Below, piece by piece: positions 1-8,197 of a stretch of 44,187 nt of DNA. The translations under genes were made by a program, and so were the position numbers. Every line of letters begins with the position of its first letter. The first letter of the stretch is position 1. This stretch comes from an uncultured Oscillospiraceae bacterium (GTDB taxonomy: Bacteria; Bacillota; Clostridia; Oscillospirales; Oscillospiraceae), in NCBI GenBank assembly GCA_900764755.1, contig CAAFPE010000124.1:1-44187 (forward strand). Reading direction: 5' to 3'. Below the pieces are notes generated by a model. That model searched no databases. It was not told the DNA's origin and saw nothing but the letters and a program-made list of their open reading frames with translations.

Positions 1-3
1 CCC

Positions 4-30
4 AGGACGGAAGCCAGCGGCTTCCATCCT
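4..30. other. Hairpin downstream of the SIR2 gene
   Basis: A 12-bp inverted repeat (4-15 with 19-30, three-base loop, one G-T wobble) lies just past the stop codon of the leftward SIR2 gene. It has no T-run on either side, so it is a weak terminator candidate at best. It could also be the edge of an element continuing outside the window. Confidence 0.4.
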
Positions 31-48
31 GACCGTCGCTCTGATTCA

Positions 49-1764
49 CTAAGTTCTACCGTGCAGGTGTCCAACTTGCACTTGCAATTTGCGTAATTTT
101 AACAAAACATTTAGATATAAGAAAGCATCCATCTCTTCCCCGGCGGCCTTGTTGTCAATCCATTCTGAAAAGTGTTCGACAAATCCACGTCCCTCTTGAG
201 CAATATAGAGAACATCAATAATATCATTTACCTGTTTTATATATTGAACACACTCTTTACAGCTATCTCCGTACAAACGCAGTTTGTTGAGATGGCTTTT
301 TTCCGCCAACTTATCATAGATTGCTTGGGCCATTCGACCTTCGTTTGTCTTTTCAGTAACGGAAAACTCCTCTACCGTGGGACACTCATCCAAAAGATAT
401 TTTTTAGAATCATGATCAGCTGTGATAGCTGTACAGATAAAGACAAAGCTGTTCAGACGTGAAGGACATTCCTTCATTATCTTCTTTACGCGGCCATAAA
501 AATCCGGCATATTTTCCGCCAAGACCGCCACTTTTGCGCCCTTTGGCATTCGACCAAGATATTCAAGAAGAATCGAAACATAGGTTTTGGCATCCATGGA
601 TATAGGCAGATTAAAAACCAGAAACTCATATCCGGACTCCATCAAATCGACTCCCAGACGTAGCGCAGCACAAGTCTTGCCCACATAAGGCATCCCATGA
701 AGAATAATTAATCGATTTCCGCCAAGTGTTGAAATGGACCTCCCTGTCCCTTTTAAATTCGGGCGTACGATATCAACTTCTTGAAAAAAATCTATAAGAC
801 GAGGAGGCATACCATAATATAATTCACTTCCATATGTTGGGTTCTTAATTGATTCTTGCTTCTTCTCATTATAGAAAATAGTGCCATAGTCTCGCATTTT
901 TCTGCGCGCATCTTCCACATCTGAAATCGCATTTTTGATGTGAGTCAGAAACTGCTTAGTGTCCCAAGGAATATAATGCATATAGGGAAGTTTTTCAATA
1001 TTTCGGCGTAACTTGCGATTATGAATATTAGGAGAAACAAAGAAATAGTGGTATGGATGTTTGATATCCACCATTTTCATGAACTTCTCAATTATAAATA
1101 AGAGGTCTTTTTTTTGAAACTCTGTTCCTAAAAAAATCACATCATTGGCAAGAAACAACTGTCTAAATCTTTCCAATGCCCAGGCAGACTCCAAAATATA
1201 TTCTCGATATTCTTCTGAGTCAAATATATAGCCAAGCAAAGGATTGCGAACAGAGCCATGCAACTTGTACAAATCAAATGAGGTCTCGCTATCAAGCTGA
1301 GACTTGCCTTTAATATGAATGTTTGACTCTTTTTGAGAAGGATCAGACTCATAAATATACTCTAACAAATCATCGATATTGAGGGTGAATATATGCTTCC
1401 ATGGGTGACATTTTACAAACATATGATAATCATTAGAGTCACAATGACAACCTTTCATGCGTTGCGTAATATACTTATCTCTTCTTTTTACCAAGTTTTC
1501 CTCTCGAATATTATCGCAGGTTTTAAGCAAATCATCTCTATCATAGCGATATTCTTCGAGATATTGAGATGAAGTCTCAGGTAGCTTCTCAAGAAGTGCA
1601 TCAAATAATTCGTTTGCCAGCATTTTTCCGGTTGGAAGAGGGTTTTTCTGGTCATTCAAAGCACCATAAGAAAACCCAGCACCTATCACAAGGACAGGGG
1701 TTCTGACAGACATTCTGTTTGTTAACAGTTCAATTTCTCGCTTGCTATCATCGATATGATTCAT
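49..1764 (-). CDS. SIR2-domain protein with C-terminal P-loop NTPase module (defence-like, possibly truncated)
   Basis: The N-terminal half is a SIR2-like NAD-binding fold: a GAGFS glycine motif near residues 28-32, a TLNIDD motif near 127-132 and the catalytic-type KLHGS near 167-171. A P-loop (GMPYVGKT, about 357-364) then opens an NTPase domain of only about 200 residues. SIR2 domains in prokaryotic defence proteins deplete NAD+ on phage detection, and SIR2 joined to a STAND-type NTPase is a known arrangement. STAND proteins normally carry a long C-terminal sensor, absent here, so the gene may be shortened. I start at ATG 1764 (571 aa), because the upstream TTG at 1818 overlaps a TATAAT box at 1818-1823. 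The function as an anti-phage protein is inference. Confidence 0.72.
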   Translation of the reverse strand: MNHIDDSKREIELLTNRMSVRTPVLVIGAGFSYGALNDQKNPLPTGKMLANELFDALLEKLPETSSQYLEEYRYDRDDLLKTCDNIREENLVKRRDKYITQRMKGCHCDSNDYHMFVKCHPWKHIFTLNIDDLLEYIYESDPSQKESNIHIKGKSQLDSETSFDLYKLHGSVRNPLLGYIFDSEEYREYILESAWALERFRQLFLANDVIFLGTEFQKKDLLFIIEKFMKMVDIKHPYHYFFVSPNIHNRKLRRNIEKLPYMHYIPWDTKQFLTHIKNAISDVEDARRKMRDYGTIFYNEKKQESIKNPTYGSELYYGMPPRLIDFFQEVDIVRPNLKGTGRSISTLGGNRLIILHGMPYVGKTCAALRLGVDLMESGYEFLVFNLPISMDAKTYVSILLEYLGRMPKGAKVAVLAENMPDFYGRVKKIMKECPSRLNSFVFICTAITADHDSKKYLLDECPTVEEFSVTEKTNEGRMAQAIYDKLAEKSHLNKLRLYGDSCKECVQYIKQVNDIIDVLYIAQEGRGFVEHFSEWIDNKAAGEEMDAFLYLNVLLKLRKLQVQVGHLHGRT

Positions 1765-1817
1765 GTTTTTCACGCCTATACCCGCTGAAGACGGTTTTAC
1801 ATGGATACTATTATTCA

Positions 1818-1847
1818 ATTATATTTAATGAATACAAAAAATGAAAA
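1818..1847 (-). promoter_or_regulatory. Sigma-A promoter of the SIR2 gene
   Basis: On the minus strand a TTTTCA -35 box (1842-1847) and a perfect TATAAT -10 box (1818-1823) are separated by 18 bp. The promoter starts inside the edge of the terminator hairpin of the preceding gene. It places transcription start downstream of the TTG at 1818, which decides the ATG at 1764 as start. Confidence 0.6.
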
Positions 1848-1923
1848 TAGGTGTATCGAGCAGTAATCTACTCAATACACCTATCCCTTTTTATTTGCAG
1901 AGGACGGTTAAAACCGATATTTT
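1847..1923 (-). repeat. Terminator module, copy 1 (conserved 27-bp box plus hairpin)
   Basis: Read on the minus strand, a conserved box (1897-1923) containing the small palindrome CGGTTTTAACCG is followed by a hairpin (1847-1856 pairs with 1875-1884, extended by further pairs) and a T-rich run. The 27-bp box is 25/27 identical to the box at 3624-3650, while the hairpin sequences differ completely. It lies after the DUF4417 gene and directly before the SIR2 promoter. It acts most simply as a rho-independent terminator. Confidence 0.65.
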
Positions 1924-1941
1924 CTCGAAATAAAACAAAAA

Positions 1942-1994
1942 CGCCGCGAAGCGGCGGCCCCAAATCGAAGCCCAACACAGTGGGTTCGATTTGG
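1942..1994. other. Two adjacent hairpins in the DUF4417-SIR2 intergenic region
   Basis: A CGCCGC/GCGGCG hairpin with a three-base loop (1942-1956) is followed by a longer hairpin whose arms are 1960-1974 and 1981-1994 (14 paired bases, one bulge). Both sit in the 200-bp gap downstream of the DUF4417 stop. No open frame or U-run accompanies them. They may be a structured RNA, a mobile-element end or a processed 3' end; I cannot tell which. Confidence 0.4.
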
Positions 1995-2126
1995 AAAGGA
2001 GGCGCAAGAGAGCGGGCGGATGACGTCTTTTAGCCGAAAGATAAAAAGATGCCGAAGTGTAATTATAAGATTTCAGAAAACGCAGATATATCAGCGGTTT
2101 GCTGGTAGTCAGCAAGAGGTATTTTC

Positions 2127-3479
2127 TTAAATATTTCGGTGCAGAACCGTTACTTGGGTAATCACGTCCCGCAAACGATCTTCCCCCACAAGATAATCCA
2201 GAACATCACCGGGCGTATCGCAAATCCTCTCCTGCTCTCCATTTGTAAGCGCAATGCAGTACTTATCTCCGTAAAAACATACGCCGTATTGCAGCCCTTT
2301 CCAGACAAAGACAGGCTCTCCGCCACGAATAATGCATTCTTTGAAATCAGATATGGTTTTGAAGTAATTCTCTTCATCAGAATTAAAAGTATATTTCATA
2401 ACAGCACCTCTAAAAGCCTTAAACTCCGGCGCCCCATTGGGATATTCATCGCTCCAGTAATTCGTATGCGGCTTCTCAAAATTAGGGATCCCTTTTCTGG
2501 GAGACTCCCAATTGATTTTATGGTCGTGTGGGTTGGAATGAAATTTAGGATTGGGGGCTGTAGTATGGTGTCTTTCCGCAATAGCACGACCATCACTGCC
2601 GATTTTTGTTTCAATTTTTGAACCATCCTTGGCATAAGTTACTTTAATTTCTCCGGGTTTTCCAATCAAGCGGTAGTCCTCGGGCTTAGATGGTTTCCAC
2701 TTTCCACCATAAGCACTACCGCCGCCTTTACCAATCAGGAACGGCTCTATTGTATCATGACTGTGGTGCGGTGCGCCACCAATTTTGAAGGCTTCCAAAT
2801 TTTCTTGCTGGCAACCACGTTCATAGTTCATATACCGCCAGGAACTGCGTTCGTAATCCACATAGATAATGTTGCCCTGCATTTCGGGAAACGGTGTATT
2901 GTAGCAGATGATTTTTTCCGGCTCAATGCGCCGCAGCATCTCATTGTATCCAGTCATGAACCACTCTTTTTGATCCTGGCGGTTGCCGTGTTCGGACGCC
3001 ATGTAGGTGGAGACAGCCACCACGCTGCCTTTTTCGACCCCTTCAAAGCAGAAATCAAACGTGGATTCATCGCCCCAGTTGACAGTCGGAATCACCCGGA
3101 GCCCTTTGGATGCCCAGTAAGCGCCGCACCAGCGGTTGCGAAATACATTGTAAAGCTGCATGACAGGCGCCATTTCCAGGTACATGCTGAAATCCGGCGA
3201 CAGCACTGCACGGTACCGGGAGAGCTTTTCCATGTCGTTGTCAGGGTTCTTCCAGACCCGCTCAAAGCGATAGTCATATAGGAAGAAGTGTACCATGCGG
3301 TCGAGGTGATTCTGGTCCTCCAGGTGGGTCTTGTCAAAACCGATCAGCAAAAGATCATCAAAGTCGCCGGGCCTTTCTTGGAACTTAGGAATGATGGGGA
3401 TTTTGAACTTCCCTTTGCCGGGAAACTGGCTGCGAAGCAGCGTCTGACTGGTTCGGTAGTTGTAGTTTTCTTCGGTCAT
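2127..3479 (-). CDS. DUF4417-domain protein with small C-terminal domain
   Basis: A 450-residue protein. Roughly residues 40-245 match my recollection of DUF4417 (motifs YNVFRNRWCGAYW, IPTVNWGDESTFDF, STYM), a domain common in phage and integrative elements and without a settled function. A basic, His-rich linker (about 250-330) leads to a final domain of about 100 residues ending VGEDRLRDVITQVTVL, which resembles small stand-alone proteins in gut Clostridia. Start chosen at ATG 3479 because AGGAGG sits six bases upstream; the frame is open for 24 more codons upstream but lacks a ribosome site there. It has its own promoter and is bracketed by the two terminator modules. Its role, possibly toxin-like or phage-derived, is unknown. 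Confidence 0.7.
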   Translation of the reverse strand: MTEENYNYRTSQTLLRSQFPGKGKFKIPIIPKFQERPGDFDDLLLIGFDKTHLEDQNHLDRMVHFFLYDYRFERVWKNPDNDMEKLSRYRAVLSPDFSMYLEMAPVMQLYNVFRNRWCGAYWASKGLRVIPTVNWGDESTFDFCFEGVEKGSVVAVSTYMASEHGNRQDQKEWFMTGYNEMLRRIEPEKIICYNTPFPEMQGNIIYVDYERSSWRYMNYERGCQQENLEAFKIGGAPHHSHDTIEPFLIGKGGGSAYGGKWKPSKPEDYRLIGKPGEIKVTYAKDGSKIETKIGSDGRAIAERHHTTAPNPKFHSNPHDHKINWESPRKGIPNFEKPHTNYWSDEYPNGAPEFKAFRGAVMKYTFNSDEENYFKTISDFKECIIRGGEPVFVWKGLQYGVCFYGDKYCIALTNGEQERICDTPGDVLDYLVGEDRLRDVITQVTVLHRNI

Positions 3480-3561
3480 ATGGAACCTCCTGTATGCAGT
3501 AAGGAACAAATCCTTCTGCACACAGGCTTCCAAACAACGAAAGTTGCACATTTCCGTGCGA

Positions 3562-3590
3562 CTATATAAGAAAATTTACAAATCAGCAAT
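3562..3590 (-). promoter_or_regulatory. Sigma-A promoter of the DUF4417 gene
   Basis: TTGCTG (3585-3590) and TATAGT (3562-3567) are separated by 17 bp on the minus strand. The box lies immediately after the terminator of the recombinase gene, so the DUF4417 gene is an independent transcription unit. Confidence 0.6.
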
Positions 3591-3597
3591 AAAAAAT

Positions 3598-3650
3598 CGG
3601 AGTACCCCAAAGGATACTCCGATGCAAAGGACGGTTAAAATCGATATTTT
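3598..3650 (-). repeat. Terminator module, copy 2
   Basis: The conserved 27-bp box (3624-3650) is followed on the minus strand by a hairpin with arms TACTCCGA and TCGGAGTA (3598-3622) and then a run of six T. It terminates the leftward recombinase transcript. Only the 27-bp box is shared with copy 1 at 1897-1923. Confidence 0.68.
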
Positions 3651-3695
3651 ATTTTGAATGGGGAAAGGCTGGCTCTCAGGCTCATAAAACAGGGC

Positions 3696-3751
3696 AGGTC
3701 TGCTGAAGGGCGTCTTCCTGCACGGAGGTGATTCGCAGCTTTGGCAGACCT
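3696..3751. other. Long-loop inverted repeat beyond the recombinase gene
   Basis: Bases 3696-3708 and 3739-3751 form an inverted repeat with 11 of 13 matches around a 30-base loop, between the recombinase stop codon and terminator module 2. It could be part of the 3' untranslated RNA or a recombination site. There is no further support for either. Confidence 0.3.
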
Positions 3752-3773
3752 CTCAGATGGCGTTCCGCTGTTC

Positions 3774-4709
3774 TTACAGCGCCTGCTCCATATGCACCTC
3801 CTGTTTGACTCGTCCTTTCATATCCTGCACCCGCGCAAATGTTTCCCGGTCAATGATGGGCTTATGGGCGTTCTCTACCAGGTACATGGCAAGCTGTCCA
3901 CAGTTCTTTTCCTTCTTCCCTGTCAGATAATCCGGCGTGTAGCTTTTCTGCATCAAAACCTGTCCGGCATATTTTTCGTTGCTCAGCATCCGGTCTATGG
4001 TGGAGGTACTCCACTCTGCCTTTCCGGTGACCGTCTTGATGCCGTGGCTCTCCAGATACTTTTTAATCTTCCTCACCCCATTGCCTTGGATGTACAACTC
4101 AAAAATCTTTCGGATGACCTCAGCCTCATCGGGGACGATTTGAAGCACTCCGTCAGGGCCTTTGGTATAGCCAAGGAATTGGGTGTGGTTGAGAAGCGTT
4201 TTGCCGCTCCTCATGCGGTGACGGATGCCGAACTTGATGTTCTCGCTGCGGGACTGACTCTCTGCCTGATCCAGAGCAGCCAGTTGATCGATGATGCTGT
4301 CACTGGTGGTCAGTGTATTGATGCCTCCAGTTTCAATGTAAACGCCGATCTTCATGCGTTTTAACCTCCGTATCTGTTTGATGATCTCCATGGTGTCCCG
4401 CCCAAAGCGGCTGAGAGACTTCACTAAAATCAGGTCGATCTTCTTTTTTCTGCAATCTTTAAGAAGCTGCTGATAGCCGGGACGATGATTGCTCCGCAAT
4501 CCTGATGCCGTATCAAAGTAAACTGCGATAAACTGCCAATGGGGATTCCTCTGGATGTAGTCCGTGTAGAACTCGATTTGGTTTTTCAGGCTGTTCTGCT
4601 GCTCCTCATGGCCCGTACTGACTCTGCAGTAAGCCGCCACCCTAAGCTGCTGAACCCAAATAGGTGCAATATTTTTACTTTGTGATATCTCGATAACATT
4701 TCCGGACAT
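3774..4709 (-). CDS. Short serine recombinase (resolvase/invertase N-terminus plus recombinase domain)
   Basis: The N-terminal catalytic domain has the serine motif YCRVST (about residues 27-32) and the SLSRFGRD motif typical of serine recombinases. It is followed by a Recombinase (PF07508-type) DNA-binding domain around residues 165-290. The protein ends at about 311 residues without the zinc ribbon and coiled coil usual in large serine integrases, so it is a short form or a truncated copy. I choose ATG 4709 because a GGGGG Shine-Dalgarno stretch precedes it; the ATG at 4736 lacks one and overlaps a CTCATG/CATGAG dyad. The gene sits just beyond a tRNA-Leu 3' end, a usual landing site for integrative elements. 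Confidence 0.85.
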   Translation of the reverse strand: MSGNVIEISQSKNIAPIWVQQLRVAAYCRVSTGHEEQQNSLKNQIEFYTDYIQRNPHWQFIAVYFDTASGLRSNHRPGYQQLLKDCRKKKIDLILVKSLSRFGRDTMEIIKQIRRLKRMKIGVYIETGGINTLTTSDSIIDQLAALDQAESQSRSENIKFGIRHRMRSGKTLLNHTQFLGYTKGPDGVLQIVPDEAEVIRKIFELYIQGNGVRKIKKYLESHGIKTVTGKAEWSTSTIDRMLSNEKYAGQVLMQKSYTPDYLTGKKEKNCGQLAMYLVENAHKPIIDRETFARVQDMKGRVKQEVHMEQAL

Positions 4710-4777
4710 AACAAAACCCCCATGCTCTCTACTCATGTGTTCATGAGCAGTATAACATGGAGGTTTCTACAAAAAGA

Positions 4778-4821
4778 GAAGCTACATTTCAGCCTCATTT
4801 ACAAGGCTAAAATGTAGCTTC
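4778..4821 (-). terminator. Rho-independent terminator of the tRNA-Leu remnant
   Basis: Arms 4778-4794 and 4805-4821 pair almost perfectly (one internal mismatch) and are followed on the minus strand by TCTTTTT. It lies six bases past the CCA end of the tRNA-Leu 3' half, so it was probably the terminator of the intact tRNA. Confidence 0.75.
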
Positions 4822-4826
4822 CAACT

Positions 4827-4877
4827 TGGTACGGGTAGTGGGAGTCGAACCCACACGGTTGCCCACAGGAACCTAAA
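4827..4877 (-). pseudogene. 3' half of a split tRNA-Leu(UAG)
   Basis: On the minus strand this runs from the anticodon loop TTTAGGT through a long variable arm, a T arm (GTGGG-TTCGACT-CCCAC), the acceptor strand TACCCGT and an encoded CCA. No D arm or 5' acceptor strand precedes it; the sequence instead becomes the palindromic site at 4877-4890. The matching 5' half lies at 26030-26068 on the same strand. The two pieces share only the seven-base anticodon loop. Confidence 0.8.
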
Positions 4878-4890
4878 GGTGATGTCACCT
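4877..4890. repeat. Left attachment-type site of the mobilizable element
   Basis: AGGTGA-TG-TCACCT: perfectly complementary six-base arms around a non-palindromic TG. Large serine recombinases cross over at a central dinucleotide between imperfect inverted arms, so this fits their sites. The same 14 bases recur at 16343-16356, and a variant on the opposite strand at 26020-26033. It overlaps the end of the tRNA-Leu 3' half by one base. Confidence 0.65.
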
Positions 4891-4943
4891 TAGTGATAAT
4901 AGACCACCTTGCATATTAGATTTTCTTGGTCATAGGGGATAAG

Positions 4944-6848
4944 TTATACCGCCGCTTCTTCGTCAGCTATCTCTTCTAAAATAGTTTTTAGGCTGTCAAC
5001 CATTTGCTCATTGCTGGGAAGTTTGATCAATTCTCGCTGAGAAACCCGTTTTTCAACAATAGGTACAATAAGGTCACGAGCAAACGAGGCTCTGTCATCG
5101 GAGGCAAACATATCCTTCAGCACTTTACCAGTTAGTTTCTCACTCAAGCGGTCTACACACTTTTCCGCTTCCTTTTGATTGAGCAGATATTCGTTTGCAA
5201 TAGATTCAAACTGTTCCTGGATAATATTTACCATTTCATTGGCATCATCTTCTGCAACTGCATTTGCCACCTTACTTGTGACTTTACCTGCTACACCACC
5301 CGAAACCAGGGAACCTACTAACCCACCGATGACCGTTCCTGCTCCAGGCAAGATCGCACTGCCCGCAGCTGCGCCAGCCATCCAACCAGCGGTTCCGCCA
5401 GCAACTGTGCCGGTAGTATTGGCGAGATTCTTCATTAGCTGCTTTCCGGAAATTCTCCCTCTGAATATATTTGTAATATCCACAGAGGACAAGACAACCA
5501 CTGTGATTCCGGCAGTGATCGCATTGCCACGGAGCAGTTTAGCGGCGCTTTTCATGGCAGCTGCTCCATAAATCGGTTTTGCGCCATTTCGGAATGCATT
5601 AATCAGCACCGCAGATGCTTTGGGCCCCATAAGACGGACTACTGCTTCTGAGCTTCCCACCAGCGCACTATTCAACCCCGCTTTAGACAACTGGCTGGAC
5701 AATACGCTTGTGATAAACGCCGTTCCACCTACTTTGATGCCCGCATAGGCTGCATTCTTCAGGCAAACATCAAAATCTTCCCCACCCCAGACAGATGTGG
5801 CAAATGTGATAATTGCAGTAATTCCAAATGCCGAGGCCGCAATAATTGCTCCGTTCGCTGCATCATATTTCAGAGACTCTACTGTACCAGCTTTAGCAAT
5901 GTTTTTGGCCTGCTCATATGTAAAATGGCCTTTCCGAACCAGGTTCTTTGCCTCACTCGGATCTGTCACACCGGGGACTTGTCCGTTTTTAATTTTTTCT
6001 TCCATCATTTTGACGGCATCGTCATATATTTTCTGGTCAGAGGGAACCTCAATCTCCATAGGCTTCCCATCTGCCATATACCGAAACATACCTTTGCCAT
6101 CATCCGCAAAGCACTCGTTGATGCAGCGCGCCCCGGTCGCGCAGTATTTAGACTGAATATAAATGCCGTCCACTATTCGGTCTGCACCATTCTTGGCGTT
6201 GTCATCGCCTACAATTTTAGCATCGTGCCCGGTCATTTTATCATAAAGATGATTGGCACGTTCAGCTGCAAACCCATGTCCCTGCCGAGAATGGAATTTT
6301 TCTTCCTCATAAAGCTTATTCACATTGCCGTAATTTCCCACGCCAATACCAGCAGCTTCTGCGCCGGGTTTTCTGTCTTCTTTATAATGCAAAGAAGCTG
6401 TTCCGCCTTGCGGCAAAGACTCCAGTTCAATCAGCTTTTGAAAAAATACACAAAGCGGGGTTTTGTTTAGAAAGGTGCTCGTCCATGTGATATGTGTCCC
6501 ATCTTTTAACTCAATCAGGAGAGTACGGCTGGAATCTTTCTTTTTTCTTACATCTGTGACCGTAACGCTTTTGATCTCGTCATACCAAAGCTTTTTCGGC
6601 TTTTCAAATGATTCTAAGTAATATACCTTTTCATCTGTAAAAAGATATCCGGTTTTACCTGAATTCGTCACTGTTGTATCCAAAAAGCCAATTACGGTTT
6701 CCTGTTCAGCATTAGATGCAAACATCTTTTTTGCATTGTTCCATTGCCTGCTTGTCAAATTATCGGCACGAGTCCCCCCACCGGGCAGGTCCAGCAGTTG
6801 GAAGCAGTACTCATTGAATAGCGCTACTTTCTTTTCGTGAATATTCAA
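4944..6848 (-). CDS. PH-like / nuclease-like / glycine-zipper membrane protein, uncharacterised
   Basis: A 634-residue protein with three visible parts. Residues 50-140 look like a bacterial PH-like beta domain. Residues 190-330 contain an AER motif (195-197) and GADRIVDG...IQSKYC (221-236), reminiscent of the E...D...QxK active site of restriction-endonuclease-like folds. Residues about 333-456 hold hydrophobic segments, and 475-525 is an alanine/glycine-rich glycine-zipper stretch that could insert in membranes. A charged helical tail follows. It starts at TTG 6848, with AGGAGG seven bases upstream, and overlaps the preceding stop as TTGA. It is the last gene of an operon led by a WYL regulator. 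I remember similar conserved proteins as uncharacterised; defence or toxin function is inference. Confidence 0.75.
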   Translation of the reverse strand: MNIHEKKVALFNEYCFQLLDLPGGGTRADNLTSRQWNNAKKMFASNAEQETVIGFLDTTVTNSGKTGYLFTDEKVYYLESFEKPKKLWYDEIKSVTVTDVRKKKDSSRTLLIELKDGTHITWTSTFLNKTPLCVFFQKLIELESLPQGGTASLHYKEDRKPGAEAAGIGVGNYGNVNKLYEEEKFHSRQGHGFAAERANHLYDKMTGHDAKIVGDDNAKNGADRIVDGIYIQSKYCATGARCINECFADDGKGMFRYMADGKPMEIEVPSDQKIYDDAVKMMEEKIKNGQVPGVTDPSEAKNLVRKGHFTYEQAKNIAKAGTVESLKYDAANGAIIAASAFGITAIITFATSVWGGEDFDVCLKNAAYAGIKVGGTAFITSVLSSQLSKAGLNSALVGSSEAVVRLMGPKASAVLINAFRNGAKPIYGAAAMKSAAKLLRGNAITAGITVVVLSSVDITNIFRGRISGKQLMKNLANTTGTVAGGTAGWMAGAAAGSAILPGAGTVIGGLVGSLVSGGVAGKVTSKVANAVAEDDANEMVNIIQEQFESIANEYLLNQKEAEKCVDRLSEKLTGKVLKDMFASDDRASFARDLIVPIVEKRVSQRELIKLPSNEQMVDSLKTILEEIADEEAAV

Positions 6849-7207
6849 GAAATCTCCTCCTGATCAACTTTTGAAATGATTGCTTTTGAAATTAGTTCAG
6901 TATACCGATGCATGACTTCCTGCAGATAAAAGCCGTTCAGCATCTGCTTTTCCGATATGTTTCCGAATTGTGTTCGAGCAGCGGCGTCTGCTTCTTCCCA
7001 AAGATCAGCACAGTTAATATTGCTTAACATATCATCAAATCCGTATGATGCTACAAGTCTTCCAATCTGTGCCTCAAAATTGCTTTTTTCTGCCTGCACA
7101 ATAGCCTGCCTAATTTTTACTGTAGACATCCAAGGAAAATCCAGCTTTTCTGTGGCCTCCACAATTTGCTGCAACCTCTTTTTAATAGCGGTGGGATCTT
7201 GCTTCAT
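6845..7207 (-). CDS. Small helical protein of the WYL operon
   Basis: A roughly 120-residue soluble, probably all-alpha protein with no recognised motif. It begins with two charged helices (KKRLQQIVEATEKLDFPW) and ends in a mixed-charge tail. The start at ATG 7207 is supported by GGGGAG eight bases upstream; an ATG at 7228 overlaps the WYL stop (ATGA) but has no ribosome site. Its stop overlaps the TTG start of the large PH/nuclease-like gene by three bases, which implies translational coupling. A partner, chaperone or inhibitor of the large protein is plausible but unproven. Confidence 0.7.
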   Translation of the reverse strand: MKQDPTAIKKRLQQIVEATEKLDFPWMSTVKIRQAIVQAEKSNFEAQIGRLVASYGFDDMLSNINCADLWEEADAAARTQFGNISEKQMLNGFYLQEVMHRYTELISKAIISKVDQEEIS

Positions 7208-7224
7208 CTTCTTTTCTCCCCAAG

Positions 7225-8163
7225 TCATATTTTATGATCTGTCATCGTAATGCTGCTTCCCTGACTTCTCAGCCACATCTCAATGCCCTTGCCAAACACC
7301 TCCGCCTCCACGATCCAGCCATCCTTGTCTTCGAAAATAATTTCCGCCGTAGGCAGGCGGTCCAGCACCGCCTCAATGGACGGGCCGGTGTACTTGAAGC
7401 GGATGCGTTCCAGCCTGCCGCCGTACATAAACTGCACCCGCTTGCGAAACTCACCCTCCTGGAAGCGGTCCTTGTATGGAACCTGAAAGTGCTCGTCCAG
7501 GACCTCAAAAGACCGGATCCGGTCGATGCGGTAGATGGTGGGGAACAGATCATCCGGGTTATCAAATGTGGTCTTGTCCTCCAGAAACGCCGTCAGATAG
7601 AAGTAATACTCCGAAAACATGATCCCGACCGGCAGCACCCGGCGGCGCACCAGTTTCGGCTCCTTCATCCGCTCGTACTCGATCTCCAGCACCCGGTGCT
7701 CCTGTACCGCCCGGCCGATCTCCCACAGACCAGGAAGAATGTGCTGACCATGGTGCGGCTCAATGTAGTGGTGCTTCTCATTGGCCAGCAGCTCCGTCAC
7801 CGCCCGCTTGCTCTGCTCCGGCACACAGCAGGAGATCAGCTTGTCCAGGATCGGCAGCATCTCGTCCCGGCGCATGGAGCGGCTCTCCAGCAGGATCTTG
7901 CATACCGCCAGGATCTCACTGTTGTCCAGCAATGGCAGAGCAGGCTGTTCCAGTTTGTAGCCACGCTTTCCCTTGTCGTAGACGATGTCCTGCCGCAGCC
8001 CTTGTTCGGTGAAAAAACAGCGCAGCGACTCCATGTCACGCTGGATGCTCCTCTCCGTGACATGAAATTGCTGCGCCAATTCTTTTTTTTGGAGAACATC
8101 CCCGCTGACCAGCCGGGAATAGATCTGCAGCAACCGCTCCGATTTTACCGCTGTGCCGTCCAT
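7225..8163 (-). CDS. WYL-domain transcriptional regulator (YafY type)
   Basis: It has an N-terminal winged HTH (about residues 5-65, with FHVTERSIQRDMESLR as the recognition helix region). A WYL domain follows around 130-210 (ligand-type motif ILPVGIMFSEYYFYLTAF), then a WCX-like C-terminal region to residue 312. WYL regulators sense nucleic-acid-type ligands and often sit next to defence systems (CapW and BrxR types). It is the first gene of a tightly coupled leftward operon. I prefer ATG 8163, because GGAGG lies five bases upstream; an in-frame ATG at 8175 lacks a ribosome site. It is divergent from a small HTH gene, with a dyad between them. Confidence 0.88.
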   Translation of the reverse strand: MDGTAVKSERLLQIYSRLVSGDVLQKKELAQQFHVTERSIQRDMESLRCFFTEQGLRQDIVYDKGKRGYKLEQPALPLLDNSEILAVCKILLESRSMRRDEMLPILDKLISCCVPEQSKRAVTELLANEKHHYIEPHHGQHILPGLWEIGRAVQEHRVLEIEYERMKEPKLVRRRVLPVGIMFSEYYFYLTAFLEDKTTFDNPDDLFPTIYRIDRIRSFEVLDEHFQVPYKDRFQEGEFRKRVQFMYGGRLERIRFKYTGPSIEAVLDRLPTAEIIFEDKDGWIVEAEVFGKGIEMWLRSQGSSITMTDHKI

Positions 8164-8197
8164 ACAACCCTCCATGAATAGTCATGTGCTCACAAAT

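Noticed and set aside
4823..4905. A functional tRNA at the left end of the element
   Set aside because: Only the 3' half folds as tRNA; no D arm or 5' acceptor strand is present next to it.
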